Source of the DNA: Chondromyces crocatus
GTDB lineage: Bacteria > Myxococcota_A > Polyangia > Polyangiales > Polyangiaceae
Length of the DNA: 64,000 bases
Direction of reading: 5' to 3'
NCBI RefSeq assembly: GCF_001189295.1
Contig: NZ_CP012159.1
Coordinates: 4,009,773 to 4,073,772, forward strand
Position 1 is the stretch's first letter. Each line of letters starts with the position of its first letter. Under the pieces are notes generated by a model that did not search any database, was not told the DNA's origin, and saw only the letters and a list, made by a program, of their open reading frames with translations. This document shows positions 27,770 to 37,500 of this stretch, piece after piece. The position numbers were made by a program, and so were the translations under genes.

Positions 27770-28477
27770 ATGGTTGTGCGCACGGTGTTCGCAGGAAAAG
27801 CGACGAAGACCTCGCCTTCGAGTCGGCAGACTCGGAGGGTGTGGGGACTCTTGGCTGGGCTCGCCTTGGGGGCTCTGGGCGCCAGCTGGGCTGCGGGATG
27901 TTCGCAAGCACCCCCTCCCGAGGTGCCTGCACCCTGTGACGTGCAGATCGTCACACTCAACCTGTTCGCGGCCGACAACATCAACCCCAACGAGAACGGC
28001 AATCCGCGGCCGGTGGTGGTGCGCCTCTATCAGTTGAAGAGCGAAGTCCGCCTGGAGAACGCGACCTACGATGAGGTGCTGCTCAAGGACAAGGATGTTC
28101 TCCAGGAGGACATCGCCAAGATGGACGAGGTGGAGGTCTTTCCGAACGACCTCGTCGAGGTCAAGTTCGAGCGGATCAAGGAGGCCAGCCACCTGGCCGG
28201 GGTTGCCCTCTTCCACAGCCCCAAGGGCAACAGCTGGAAGACCTTCTACGAGTTCCCCCTCCCCCCAGGGGAGGCCCAGTGCGGCGGTCGAAGCTCCGAT
28301 GCTGGTGCCCAGGCCGACCCCAGGGCGACCTTCTTCGTCGAGTCGACGAGGATCGACAACGGGAGCCAGTTCGACGAGTCGATGTTCCCGAATGCCACCG
28401 CCGTCAGACGCCTGAACTTGCCCAAGCGGGCTGCGGCGCCTGAGCAGGGGGGCGGCTTCACGCCTACACCAAGGTAA
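27770..28477 (+). CDS. tssJ: T6SS outer-membrane lipoprotein TssJ (VasD)
   Basis: 235 residues with a long positively charged N-region, a hydrophobic segment and lipobox Cys44 (SWAAGC). The mature domain shows the TssJ transthyretin-like pattern: CDVQIVTLNLFAADNINPNENG, RPVVVRLYQLKS and the paired strands LEVF/VEVKF. It anchors the TssJLM membrane complex in the outer membrane. The C-terminus has a Pro-rich tail. Start: ATG 27770; the basic N-region is long and a later start is possible. First gene of the tssJ-K-L-M-tagF-tssA series on the plus strand. Confidence 0.93.
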   Translation: MVVRTVFAGKATKTSPSSRQTRRVWGLLAGLALGALGASWAAGCSQAPPPEVPAPCDVQIVTLNLFAADNINPNENGNPRPVVVRLYQLKSEVRLENATYDEVLLKDKDVLQEDIAKMDEVEVFPNDLVEVKFERIKEASHLAGVALFHSPKGNSWKTFYEFPLPPGEAQCGGRSSDAGAQADPRATFFVESTRIDNGSQFDESMFPNATAVRRLNLPKRAAAPEQGGGFTPTPR

Positions 28478-28537
28478 TCGCCGGCGAGGTTTCCGCGGCG
28501 CGCCAATGGGCACTTCTGATAAGACTGTCAGGGCGAC

Positions 28538-29902
28538 ATGATCCACCCGCGCAAGCCTGTCTGGACGGAGGGGCTCTTCATGACCCCTCAACACCTGCAG
28601 CAGCAGGACCAGTACCACGAGGCACTGCTCCACTCGCGCCTGCGCGCGATTATGGCCTACGACTGGGGCGTCACTGGTGTGCAGTTCGACGAGCGGGCCC
28701 TTGCGGCCGGCCAGCTCAAGCTGACGAAGTGCCATGGCGTCTTCCCGGATGGCACCGGCTTTTTCGTCGGTGACCGCGGTGAAGACCAGGTCGAGGCGCG
28801 CCCGCTGGAAGGCGTATTCCCGGCCGCCCTCGAGGCGCTCGACGTCTTCCTCGCCGTGCCGAACCCTCGGGAGACCGCGGCCAACATCAGCCTGGATCCT
28901 GCGAAGGCTGGTCCAGCACAACGCTTCGTGGCCTCCCAGACGACGGTGCCGGACCTCAACACTGGCCGGAACGACACGTCGGTGACCTGGGCGCGCGGCA
29001 ACATGCGGCTCCTCTTCGGGACAGAGCCCCGTGACGCCTACCAGACGGTGCGCATCGCCCAGCTGGTTCGAGACCGAACGGGTTCGATCGTTCTCAAGCG
29101 GAACTTCATCCCTCCGATCCTGCACATCGGAGCATCCGATCACATCATGACCGGGATGCGGCGCATCCTGTCCGCGCTGGTCGGCAAGCAGAAGTCCCTG
29201 GCAGAAGGGCGTCGGATGCGCACCGCAGCGTCCGTCGACTTCCAGTTCTCCGACACGGCCAAGTTCTGGATGCTCCACACGATGAACTCGTACATCCCGA
29301 TCGTGTCGCACCTCGTCGACCACGGTGATGCGCATCCGGAGCAGTGCTTCATCGTGCTCGGATCACTCATCGGTGAGCTGTGCACCTTCGCCGCCGATGG
29401 TGACCCGACGTCGATCCCCAAGTTCAACTACCTCGAGCTGGGCGACGTCTTCGATCCCGTCTTCGAGCGCGCGATGGCCCTCATCTCGGGTGTCCTGGCC
29501 GAGCAGTTCGTCATCGTGCCGATGGAGAAGCGCGAGGACGGCATGTACCTCGGCAAGTTCGAAGACCCGAAGCTGCCACGGAGCAGCGAGATGTTCCTCG
29601 AAGCCAAGGGCGCCGACGAAGCCACGCTTCGGGAGCGCCTGCCGCGCCTGCTCAAGGTCGGTTCGTGGACCCAGATCGGGTACATCCTCAACGCCGCCAT
29701 GCCCGGTGTTCGCGTCGCCGTCGAGTACCGTCCGCCGGGGGCCATCCCCGTAAAGCCCGGTGTGATCTACCTCCGGGTCGACCAGTCGGGCGATTACTGG
29801 AACGACATCCTCGGCTCTGGCACGATCGCCATCTACCAGCCGATCGACCCTCAAAAAGTCGATCTCCGTTTGATCGCCGTCCCGGCTGGCCAGGGTCGGT
29901 AG
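28538..29902 (+). CDS. tssK: T6SS baseplate-membrane connector TssK (VasE/ImpJ)
   Basis: 454 residues, the usual family length. The N-terminus KPVWTEGLFMTPQHLQQQDQYHE is diagnostic. The central parts ALIEDVFLAVPNPRETAAN-like and the C-terminal domain (LNAAMPGVRVAVEYRPPGAIPVKPG, YLRVDQSG-YW) follow the TssK pattern. TssK is a trimer whose N-terminal shoulder resembles phage receptor-binding proteins; it connects baseplate TssFG to TssL/TssM. The start at ATG 28538 follows an AGGG ribosome site and is 60 bp after tssJ. Confidence 0.96.
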   Translation: MIHPRKPVWTEGLFMTPQHLQQQDQYHEALLHSRLRAIMAYDWGVTGVQFDERALAAGQLKLTKCHGVFPDGTGFFVGDRGEDQVEARPLEGVFPAALEALDVFLAVPNPRETAANISLDPAKAGPAQRFVASQTTVPDLNTGRNDTSVTWARGNMRLLFGTEPRDAYQTVRIAQLVRDRTGSIVLKRNFIPPILHIGASDHIMTGMRRILSALVGKQKSLAEGRRMRTAASVDFQFSDTAKFWMLHTMNSYIPIVSHLVDHGDAHPEQCFIVLGSLIGELCTFAADGDPTSIPKFNYLELGDVFDPVFERAMALISGVLAEQFVIVPMEKREDGMYLGKFEDPKLPRSSEMFLEAKGADEATLRERLPRLLKVGSWTQIGYILNAAMPGVRVAVEYRPPGAIPVKPGVIYLRVDQSGDYWNDILGSGTIAIYQPIDPQKVDLRLIAVPAGQGR

Positions 29903-29984
29903 TCGTGGCGGGAGGCTCGGCCCCGTTCCTCCTGCCTGGTGACGCCCGCAGCGCCGCCGCACCCCCCACAGGGGAGTTGATTTC

Positions 29985-30668
29985 ATGAGCAGCAGCCTCT
30001 CGCAGACGATGTACTGGGTGTGCTCCGACGTCCTGTCCCTGATCTTGCAGCTCAGGAGCTCCCGGGATCTGCCAGCGCCGGACATCCTTCAGCGCCGCGT
30101 GCTCGGCCTGTTCGAGACGATGATGCAGAACGGGAAGGAAGCGCGCATCCCGGAGCAGGACATGATCGACGCGAAGTTCGCCCTGGCGGCCTTCGCGGAT
30201 GAGATCATCTACCACTCGAACTGGCCCGGAAAGACGCAGTGGCTTCAGAACCCGCTGCAGTTCCAGTTCTTCCAGATCAACACGGCGGGTGACGGCTTCT
30301 TCACCAACCTCGACAACCTTCACGGGCAGCGAGGTCGGACGCACGTCGCAGAAATCTACTTCCTCTGCTTGGCCCTCGGCTTCCAGGGGAAATATCGTCT
30401 GCGCCAGCAGGAGGGCCTGAATGCGGTCGTCGAGGGGCTCGGGAACTACGTTGCCGTCGCAGAAGGGGGCGGAGATGCCCTCGCTCCCAACGCCGAACGC
30501 AAGGATGGCAGCGGTGGCGCGGTGCGGAGGGAGCTGCCTTTCCTCGCGATCGCGCTCGGCCTGCTGGTTGCTGCTGTTTTGATTGTCATCGTGCTCCGGC
30601 TCATCGTCAGCTCGAACGCGAGTAGCGTGGCCGAAGCCATCGAAAAGCTCCTGGGTACTGGGAAATAA
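29985..30668 (+). CDS. tssL: T6SS inner-membrane protein TssL (DotU/IcmH-like)
   Basis: 227 residues. A cytosolic DotU domain (MYWVCSDVLSLILQLRSS..., then DAKFALAAFADEIIYHSNWPG and FFQINTAGDGFF) is followed by one C-terminal membrane helix (LPFLAIALGLLVAAVLIVIVLRLIV) and a very short tail. There is no OmpA-like peptidoglycan-binding domain, so the membrane complex must contact the wall some other way. GGGGAG nine bases upstream supports ATG 29985. Spaced 82 bp from tssK and 43 bp from tssM. Confidence 0.95.
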   Translation: MSSSLSQTMYWVCSDVLSLILQLRSSRDLPAPDILQRRVLGLFETMMQNGKEARIPEQDMIDAKFALAAFADEIIYHSNWPGKTQWLQNPLQFQFFQINTAGDGFFTNLDNLHGQRGRTHVAEIYFLCLALGFQGKYRLRQQEGLNAVVEGLGNYVAVAEGGGDALAPNAERKDGSGGAVRRELPFLAIALGLLVAAVLIVIVLRLIVSSNASSVAEAIEKLLGTGK

Positions 30669-30711
30669 AGGGCGCCGCCCGCCCTGGCGCTGAGGATGTA
30701 GGAGACGTCCG

Positions 30712-33700
30712 ATGTGGGTTTGGATCCTGAGCGGCCTCTTGCTGGCGCTGGTATGGGCCGCATGGTTCCTGCTGCGGCCGCCGGCAGATGGACCGCCAGT
30801 CGAAATTTTCCCGACCTGGATGGCAGTCACCGTCACCGCCGTGGTGGTGCTGCTCCTGGTGGGCTTGGTGGTCTACCGTCGGGTCAGGGCGGCCAGAGCA
30901 GCCAGGGCGCTCGAGAAGGCCATCGCTCAGCAAGCGCAAGAGCAGGCGCTCAATGCGAAGCCGGAGCGACGTGCCGAGATCCAGGAGCTGCACCGTCAGG
31001 TGCAGACCGGCATCGACTCGCTGAAGCGCTCCAAGCTGGGATCGGGGCGGAGCGGTGCCGACGCACTCTACTCGCTGCCCTGGTACGTGATGGTCGGGCC
31101 GCCTGGCGCTGGCAAGACCACGGCCCTCCGACACTCGGGCCTCGTCTTCCCCTACCTCGATCCCGAAGGCGGCGGTGTCCGCGGCGTGGGGGGTACGCGC
31201 AACTGCGACTGGTGGTTCACGAACGAGGCGATCCTCCTCGACACCGCTGGTCGATACACCACCGAGAGCGAGGACCACGACGAGTGGATGGCCTTCCTCG
31301 AGCTGCTGCTCAAGTTCCGTGAGGAGATGCCCCTCAACGGCGTCATCGTCGCGGTGAGCATCAGCGAGCTGCTCGACGCGAGCGCTGAGCAGATCGAGCA
31401 GATCTCCCGGAATGTGCGGGCCCGGATCGACGAGATGCAGCAGACGCTGCACATGACCCTCCCGGTCTACATCCTTTTCACCAAGGTCGACCTCATCGCC
31501 GGCTTCGTCGAGTACATGGGCGACCTCAAGAAGAGCGAGCGCTCGCAGCCCTGGGGCTCGACCATCCGCCTCGACGAGGACAAGTCGGACCCGGGCACGG
31601 TGTTCGATCGCGAGTTCGACGTGCTGATCGAGCGCCTGCACGAGCGGGTCGTCAAGCGCATGATGAACGAGCGGAGCCGGGACGTGAAGGAACGCGTCTA
31701 CCAGTTCCCGCTCGAGTTCGCGGCGGTGAAGGCGAACCTCGCCGACTTCCTCAAGGGAGCGTTCGCGCCCAGCGCGGGCTCGGCGCCGCTGCCGATCCTG
31801 CGTGGCTTCTACTTCACGAGCGGTGTGCAGGAAGGCCGGCCCCTCGATCGCGTGGTCGGATCGATGGCGCGCGCGTTCGGCCTCAGGCCAGGTGGTGACG
31901 AGGACGGTGGCGTCAAGGAGTCGAAGAGCTTCTTCCTCCGCGACGTCTTCATGAACATCATCTTCCCGGATCAGACCCTGGCGGCTCGCAGCGAGAAAGA
32001 GCTGCGGCGCCTCCGGACGCAGCGGATCCTGGTGCTGGCGGCAGCGGCACTCATCGCGCTGCTCTTCCTGATCCCGGCGTTCATCTCGTTCTTCAACAAC
32101 CGCGCCCTCGTTGCAGCCACCGACCGTGTCTCGCAGGAGGTGGCGGTCGTCAACTGGAACGATGGGACCAATGCGGCTGACAAGGTCGACCGCCTCGATC
32201 AGCTGCGGGAGCATGTGCGGCTGCTCGACCAGTACACGGAGGACACCCCCGTCGAGTACGGCTGGTTCATGTACCAGGGCGATGACCTCTTCAAGCCCAC
32301 GCTCGATCAGTACAACGCGAGCCTTCGTGAGGGCTTCGTCGCACCCGTCAAGGCGCGCCTCGAAGACCGCCTCGATCGCGTGCGCGAGGGGGAATACCTG
32401 GAGGGCTACAATGCGCTCCGCAGCTACCTTTTGCTCGGCGACAAGGTGCACCTCCAGGAGGAGGACAAGTGGCAGACGGGTCGCCTCACCCAGGTGTGGT
32501 CGGAGATCCTGAAGCCCTCGACCGATCTCTCCGAGGGGGATCTGAAGGCCAAACTGGCACCCCACAGCGGCTACTACGTCGATCTGATGAAGCGCGGGGT
32601 CATCCCTGCGGAGCCCTTGAACGAGGCGCTCATCCAGAAGGCTCGTGACGAGCTGCGGAAGATCGATCCGACCCGTCGCTACTACGATCAGTTCGTCACC
32701 GTCCTGCGTGACGAGAAGTTCGATGAGTCGGGGCCCAACGTTTACGAGAACCTGAAGTACCCGCCGGTCGCGTTGAACTACATGTTCGGCGATCGCTCCG
32801 AGGTGCTGACCAAGGTGCGCAGCGCACAGCACGAGCGTACGGGGAAGTGGTTCGAGATCGCGGGCCCGTACACGGCGAAGGGGTACGCGCAGGTGATGGA
32901 GTCCCTCAAGGAGGGCAGGAAGAAGCTGGAGCGGGAGCTCTGGGTCTTGCCGCTCACCATTGAGGAGACCAAGCAGGGCGAGCGGATCCAGAAAGAGCTC
33001 GATCGCGTCCGGCAGGACTACGAGAACGAGTACATCAACCAGTGGGAGAGCTTCTTCCGCGACATCCAGGTGGAGGTCCCGCCCACGAACCGGGACGCCA
33101 TCGAGGAGTTCAAGATCCTCTCCACGCCCGACTGGCCGTACAGGCGTCTCCTGCAGCGGCTCGGCGACGAGACACAGTTCGCCCAGGAGCAGTCGGCGGT
33201 CCAGGACACCCTCTTCACGGATGGTGGCATCCTCTCCCAGCTCAAAAACCGCGTTCAGCGTCGGCTCGAAGGCCGTCTCCGCATGCGCCTCGATGGTGTC
33301 ATGCCGGGCGACCAGCAGCAGCTCTACAACCCCATCCCCGAGAAGTTCGAGTCGATGGTGCGGTTCGGTGTGCCGGCTCCGACTGAAGAGGGCAAGCCGC
33401 CGCCGCCTGCTCCCGGTCTGAACAAGTACGTCTCCTTGCTGGAGCAGCTGGCCGGCGAGATGGGCTCGATCGAGGAAGGCCCGCCGGGGACCGACACCAA
33501 CAGGGCGCGCGAGGCCTTCCAGAACGCTGTGAAGGAAGCCCAGGGCCTCCTCCTGTCGATGGATGACACGGGTCAGCGGCTGATGACACCGCTGCTCATG
33601 AATCCCCTGCGGCAGGCGTACAAGGCCATGGTGAGGCGCGCTGGTGGTGCAGCCAGCGGTCTGTGGGAAGTGGTGGTGTGGCCTCACTACCGCGACAAGC

Positions 33701-34398
33701 TCAAGGACCGCTACCCGTTCAACCTCGCCTCGACGCGTGACGCGTCGTTCGAGGACACCGTTGCGTTCTTCAAGCCCAAGTCAGGGATCCTCTGGGGCTT
33801 CTACGACACCTACCTGCGCGACATGCACTACCAGGTGGGCCACGACTACTATCCGAAGCAGTACATGCAGGGTGGGATGGCGGCGGCGAAGCCGTTCACG
33901 CCCTTCAACTCCAACCTGTACAATTGCCTCCGGCGCGCCGATGAGATCACGGACTCCATCTTCCCGAGCGGTGGGGAGGCGCCGAAGGTCACGTTCTACA
34001 TCAACATGAAGACGGTGAGCCCCATCGTCAGTGAGGTGCTCTTCGAGGTCGACGGTCAGCAGCGGCTCTACCGGAACGAGAAGGAGTTCTGGCACACCTT
34101 CACCTGGCCTGGCCCTGAGCCCTGGGGCGCGAAGATCCGCGTGCGAGGCGCAGGCGGCCTGGATGAAGAGCTGACCCGTGAAGGGCCGTGGGGCATCTTC
34201 CGGCTGTTCGAGGCCGGCAACGTGACCGCTGCGAAGGACAACGACGAGGTCTTCACCGTGACGTGGCAGATGACCGCGCCGCCCGTCTCGGTGACGATGG
34301 AAGTGAAGCCCACCCGAGGGAATCATCCCTTCCCCGCGAGCTTCTTCAGGGGAACGAACTGCCCGTCGACCATCGGCGACTGGTTCGGTAAGGGCTGA
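30712..34398 (+). CDS. tssM: T6SS inner-membrane protein TssM (IcmF)
   Basis: 1228 residues. Two N-terminal membrane helices (WILSGLLLALVWAAWFLL and AVTVTAVVVLLLVGLVVY) flank a short loop. A cytosolic NTPase-like domain carries Walker A GPPGAGKTTALRHSG and IcmF signatures (NCDWWFTNEAILLDTAGRY, GVIVAVSISELLD, LPVYILFTKVDLIAGF). A third helix (about 437-458) leads to the large periplasmic part that binds TssJ and spans toward the outer membrane. TAGGAGAC precedes ATG 30712. Length and order are typical. It should form a TssJLM complex with 27770 and 29985. Confidence 0.96.
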   Translation: MWVWILSGLLLALVWAAWFLLRPPADGPPVEIFPTWMAVTVTAVVVLLLVGLVVYRRVRAARAARALEKAIAQQAQEQALNAKPERRAEIQELHRQVQTGIDSLKRSKLGSGRSGADALYSLPWYVMVGPPGAGKTTALRHSGLVFPYLDPEGGGVRGVGGTRNCDWWFTNEAILLDTAGRYTTESEDHDEWMAFLELLLKFREEMPLNGVIVAVSISELLDASAEQIEQISRNVRARIDEMQQTLHMTLPVYILFTKVDLIAGFVEYMGDLKKSERSQPWGSTIRLDEDKSDPGTVFDREFDVLIERLHERVVKRMMNERSRDVKERVYQFPLEFAAVKANLADFLKGAFAPSAGSAPLPILRGFYFTSGVQEGRPLDRVVGSMARAFGLRPGGDEDGGVKESKSFFLRDVFMNIIFPDQTLAARSEKELRRLRTQRILVLAAAALIALLFLIPAFISFFNNRALVAATDRVSQEVAVVNWNDGTNAADKVDRLDQLREHVRLLDQYTEDTPVEYGWFMYQGDDLFKPTLDQYNASLREGFVAPVKARLEDRLDRVREGEYLEGYNALRSYLLLGDKVHLQEEDKWQTGRLTQVWSEILKPSTDLSEGDLKAKLAPHSGYYVDLMKRGVIPAEPLNEALIQKARDELRKIDPTRRYYDQFVTVLRDEKFDESGPNVYENLKYPPVALNYMFGDRSEVLTKVRSAQHERTGKWFEIAGPYTAKGYAQVMESLKEGRKKLERELWVLPLTIEETKQGERIQKELDRVRQDYENEYINQWESFFRDIQVEVPPTNRDAIEEFKILSTPDWPYRRLLQRLGDETQFAQEQSAVQDTLFTDGGILSQLKNRVQRRLEGRLRMRLDGVMPGDQQQLYNPIPEKFESMVRFGVPAPTEEGKPPPPAPGLNKYVSLLEQLAGEMGSIEEGPPGTDTNRAREAFQNAVKEAQGLLLSMDDTGQRLMTPLLMNPLRQAYKAMVRRAGGAASGLWEVVVWPHYRDKLKDRYPFNLASTRDASFEDTVAFFKPKSGILWGFYDTYLRDMHYQVGHDYYPKQYMQGGMAAAKPFTPFNSNLYNCLRRADEITDSIFPSGGEAPKVTFYINMKTVSPIVSEVLFEVDGQQRLYRNEKEFWHTFTWPGPEPWGAKIRVRGAGGLDEELTREGPWGIFRLFEAGNVTAAKDNDEVFTVTWQMTAPPVSVTMEVKPTRGNHPFPASFFRGTNCPSTIGDWFGKG

Positions 34399-34416
34399 GG
34401 CAGGACAGGGAGCCCT

Positions 34417-35397
34417 ATGTTCTGGCGTCGCAAAAAGGCTCCCGCTGCACCTCCGCAGATCGGATGTTTCGGAAAGCTGCCGTCGACGGGTGACTTCATC
34501 CGGCTCAACGCTGGAGGTGAAGAGCTCGCGCTGTTCGACCGGTGGCTCGGCGGTGCCATCGACATGGCGCGTCGGACCATGGGGCCGACCTTCGACGCGA
34601 GCTACCAGCCCGCAGTCGGTCTCTTCGTCTACCGTGGGGATCCCAAGGGGGAAGACATCCCCTCGCGCGGGATGGTCGGCGCGTGGGCGGCGAGTGGCGA
34701 CAACGCTGGGCGCCTCTACCCGATGGTCGTGTTCGGCGCTTACGACTACAGCCAGCTCGCGGCCACCGGCGCAGCGCTTCCCATCGCCCTGTGGCCCTTG
34801 CTCACGGCTGCTTACGATCTGGCGACCCAGGGCCGGACACTTCCTGCCGACGCCTTCGTCGACCGAGTGTCTCGCATCTCCTTGCCGAACCTCGACGATC
34901 CGGACGCGAGCAGCGCTGGTTACCGGGCCTGGTTGACCACGCAGACCATGAGCTCCCTGTGGGATGCAGGGTTCGGGACCGACGCCAGTCGATTCTGGGT
35001 GCTGCAGATGATCATGGAATCGGTGGTCCCGTTCCGAGGCCAGGAGCTGCCGAAGACGGGGCTCGCGCTCCGCTTGCCGGTGGGGGCGGGGAACGCCTAC
35101 ATGGCAGCGGTCTGGATGGATGTCATTCTGCGCCTCTCGCGCTGGAACCGGACGATACCGAACATCCTCTGGACCCCGCAGCAGGCCGCACTGCTTCACC
35201 TCGGTCCGCCTCAAGTGGGGACCTTCCGCGAGATGATCGCTCCCACCGGCCAGGCCGAGTTCCTCGCCGACCTCTGCGGCCCTCCGACCCTGGAAGAAGC
35301 CGTCTCCAGGCGAGCCCTGGGACCCCAGCTCGACGGCCTGGTCGCGCGCACAGACATCTCGCTCGCGAGCTTCCTCGACGCCCTCACCAGCGCATAG
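34417..35397 (+). CDS. tagF: T6SS accessory protein TagF
   Basis: 326 residues. The N-terminal block IGCFGKLPSTGDFIRLNAG-LALFDRWL is the TagF (DUF2094) signature, followed by GRLYPMVVFGAY. TagF is a post-translational repressor of T6SS firing in other bacteria, acting through Fha. Since tagH is in this locus but PppA/PpkA genes are not, TagF may be the main local brake; this is inference. AGGGAG upstream supports ATG 34417, 18 bp after tssM and 47 bp before tssA, so all three are likely co-transcribed. Confidence 0.93.
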   Translation: MFWRRKKAPAAPPQIGCFGKLPSTGDFIRLNAGGEELALFDRWLGGAIDMARRTMGPTFDASYQPAVGLFVYRGDPKGEDIPSRGMVGAWAASGDNAGRLYPMVVFGAYDYSQLAATGAALPIALWPLLTAAYDLATQGRTLPADAFVDRVSRISLPNLDDPDASSAGYRAWLTTQTMSSLWDAGFGTDASRFWVLQMIMESVVPFRGQELPKTGLALRLPVGAGNAYMAAVWMDVILRLSRWNRTIPNILWTPQQAALLHLGPPQVGTFREMIAPTGQAEFLADLCGPPTLEEAVSRRALGPQLDGLVARTDISLASFLDALTSA

Positions 35398-35444
35398 CGA
35401 AACGCCTCCTCGGGGCTCGCGCGTACGGCTATGCTCGCGTCCCC

Positions 35445-37157
35445 ATGGCGGTGGAAGACGCGATCAACGCAGCGAAGGCCAGCATCGAATCCATGCTGGA
35501 GCCCATCGACGGGGGCGTCGGTGCGGACGTCACCTACGACGAAGACTTCGAGACCCTCAAGAACGAAGTCGACAAGATGTCGTCCCTGGCTGGCGGCAAA
35601 GTCGACTGGGGCACCGTGGTCAACAACTCCAGTGACATCCTGACGGAGAAGTCGAAGGACTTCCGTGTCGCGCTCTTTTACGCGACGGCGAGAGCGCAGA
35701 CCGGAGGGCCGACGGGGCTGCTCGAAGGCTTGGTGCTGATCCAGGAGCTCTGCAACGCCTTCTGGGAAACCATGTATCCCGCGCTTCGCCGCCCGAAAGC
35801 GCGTGGAAACCTGTGCCCATGGTTCGGCACCCAGGCGACGGCTTCGATCCGAAGCTTCCAGCCCACCTCCAAAGACGCAGATCTCGTCAATGCTCTCGAA
35901 AAGGTGAGCCGCTCACTGGACAATGACCTGGCGGACAAACTCGGTGACTCCTATGGGGGCATCGCCGAGCTTCGCAGCTTCATGCGCGGCCTCGTCGCCA
36001 GCGTTCCCAAAGAGGCTCCGCCGCCGCCCCCTCCGCCGCCGCCCCCTCCGCCGCCGCCGCCGCCGCCCCCTCCGCCGCCCCCTGTGCAGGCTCCTGTCGC
36101 GGCACCGACGCCGGTCGCCGCGCCCGCGCAGTTCGTCGCCACGCCAGCTCCTGTCGCGGCGGCTCCTGTCGCGGCGGCGCCCGTCGTGGCAGCACCCACG
36201 GCGGCTCCGGGACTGAGTGTCACCTCCGTCACCGACGTGGAGTCGGCCCAGTCGGCCATCCGTGAGTGCGCACTCATCTTGCAGCGTGCAGGTGACGCTC
36301 TGCGCGTCGCGGACGCGAAGGATCCTGCGGCTTACCGCGTCACCCGCTCTGGCCTGTGGCTCGAAATGGCGGGTGACCCCTACTCACCTGCCGACGACGG
36401 GCGCACCATGCTCGAGGCTCCGCGCGAGCACGTGTTCCAGGCGCTCCCAAACCTGCTCGCCGCCGGCAACTTCGAGGATGTGCTCGCGGTGGCCGATGAG
36501 CTCGCGATCAACAATCCCTTCTGGCTCGATCCGCATCGGTACGCTTCTGCGGCGCTCGACGCGCTCGGGGACGACTACGTCCCGGCGAAGCAAGCCCTCC
36601 TCGGCGAAGTTGCGTTGCTCCTTCAGCGTGCGCCCAACCTCTCGAACATGTCCTTCAGCGATGGAACTCCCTTCGCGGACGAGGAGACCAAGGACTGGAT
36701 TCAGGCCGAGGTCAGTGCGGGCGGCGGCGGCGGTGGAGCTGCCCCGGCACGCGCGAAGAACTACGTCGACAAGCCCCTCTCCGAGGCGCGGGGCCTCCTC
36801 GCGGGGGATCAGCCCGTCGAGGCGCTCGCCGTTCTGAGCAAGGCGGTCCAGGTGGCCCCGACACCGCTCGATAAGTTCCGCACCAAGCTAGCGCTCGCGC
36901 AGATGTGCATCGAACTTCAGCACTTCCTCATCGCGCGCGCTCAGCTCGAGGCCCTCGAGCGCACCGCCGAGCAACACCACCTGATGGACTGGCAGCCCGA
37001 ACTCTGCGCCGAGCTGTACTCTGGTCTCTACACCGTCCTCCGCGCCCTCAATCAGGGCTACGAGGTGACCCCTGAAGCACGGGATCAGGAGCAGCGGGCG
37101 CTCGAACGGCTGTGCCAGCTGGACGCATCGGCAGCCTTCAAGCTCCTGAGCGCCTGA
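35445..37157 (+). CDS. tssA: T6SS assembly protein TssA with 22-proline run
   Basis: About 570 residues from ATG 35445. The ImpA N-terminal domain (about 1-185) has NEVDKMSSLAGGKVDWGTVV, ARTG-like ARAQTGGPTGLLEGL and FWETMYPALRRPKARGN. Residues 192-213 are 22 consecutive prolines, followed by an Ala/Pro/Val linker to about 260. The C-terminal half (about 270-570) is helical with VasJ-like blocks (YRVTRSGLWLEM and LDPHRYASAALDALG). TssA primes tail-tube/sheath polymerisation. The polyproline tract should need EF-P for translation and could act as a speed bump. An open frame extending upstream to 34542 overlaps tagF and is false. Confidence 0.9.
   Translation: MAVEDAINAAKASIESMLEPIDGGVGADVTYDEDFETLKNEVDKMSSLAGGKVDWGTVVNNSSDILTEKSKDFRVALFYATARAQTGGPTGLLEGLVLIQELCNAFWETMYPALRRPKARGNLCPWFGTQATASIRSFQPTSKDADLVNALEKVSRSLDNDLADKLGDSYGGIAELRSFMRGLVASVPKEAPPPPPPPPPPPPPPPPPPPPPPVQAPVAAPTPVAAPAQFVATPAPVAAAPVAAAPVVAAPTAAPGLSVTSVTDVESAQSAIRECALILQRAGDALRVADAKDPAAYRVTRSGLWLEMAGDPYSPADDGRTMLEAPREHVFQALPNLLAAGNFEDVLAVADELAINNPFWLDPHRYASAALDALGDDYVPAKQALLGEVALLLQRAPNLSNMSFSDGTPFADEETKDWIQAEVSAGGGGGGAAPARAKNYVDKPLSEARGLLAGDQPVEALAVLSKAVQVAPTPLDKFRTKLALAQMCIELQHFLIARAQLEALERTAEQHHLMDWQPELCAELYSGLYTVLRALNQGYEVTPEARDQEQRALERLCQLDASAAFKLLSA
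36018..36083 (+). repeat. Polyproline-coding CCN tract in tssA
   Basis: Twenty-two in-frame proline codons (CCG, CCC, CCT) in a row, organised as CCGCCGCCGCCCCCT-type blocks that look like slippage duplications. It changes only in steps of whole codons as far as the sequence shows. Confidence 0.95.
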
Positions 37158-37500
37158 CCGAAGCGACGCACCGAGCGAAACGCTGCGACCGCAAGTCTGA
37201 ACGCGCGATGAGACGTACTTCGGCCCACCCATGGTCGATGTGCGTCGCACGCGTCTTCCATATTCGCCACGCTCCCCATCTCCCCCATGAGCGGGTTGGC
37301 GCGTGGCGTCAGGGCCTACGAAAAGCGCTCGGAACCTCTTCCCGCCCAGAGTGCATTCTGAGATATGCTCGGGCGCCCCTTTCGGGATTGGGGGGGACAA
37401 GCCAGATGACTGACTTGGCCCCCGACGTGGACCATGGCCGACGGCCGACGCGAGGCCGCTTCGGGAACAGCTCAGCACGAGGGGAAAGGAGCCTTCTGCG
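37158..37500. promoter_or_regulatory. Leader/promoter region of tssB-tssC
   Basis: 343 bp with no gene between tssA and tssB. It is the only large gap in the plus-strand block other than before tssJ, so a separate promoter for the highly expressed sheath genes is likely. GATATGCT near 37361-37368 could be a -10 hexamer, but I see no good -35. An AAAGGAG ribosome site lies nine bases before tssB. No sigma-54 GG-N10-GC motif was found. Confidence 0.35.

Noticed and set aside
30607..33687. 1026-codon open frame opposite tssM
   Set aside because: Shadow of tssM; composition typical of antisense reading of a GC-rich gene.
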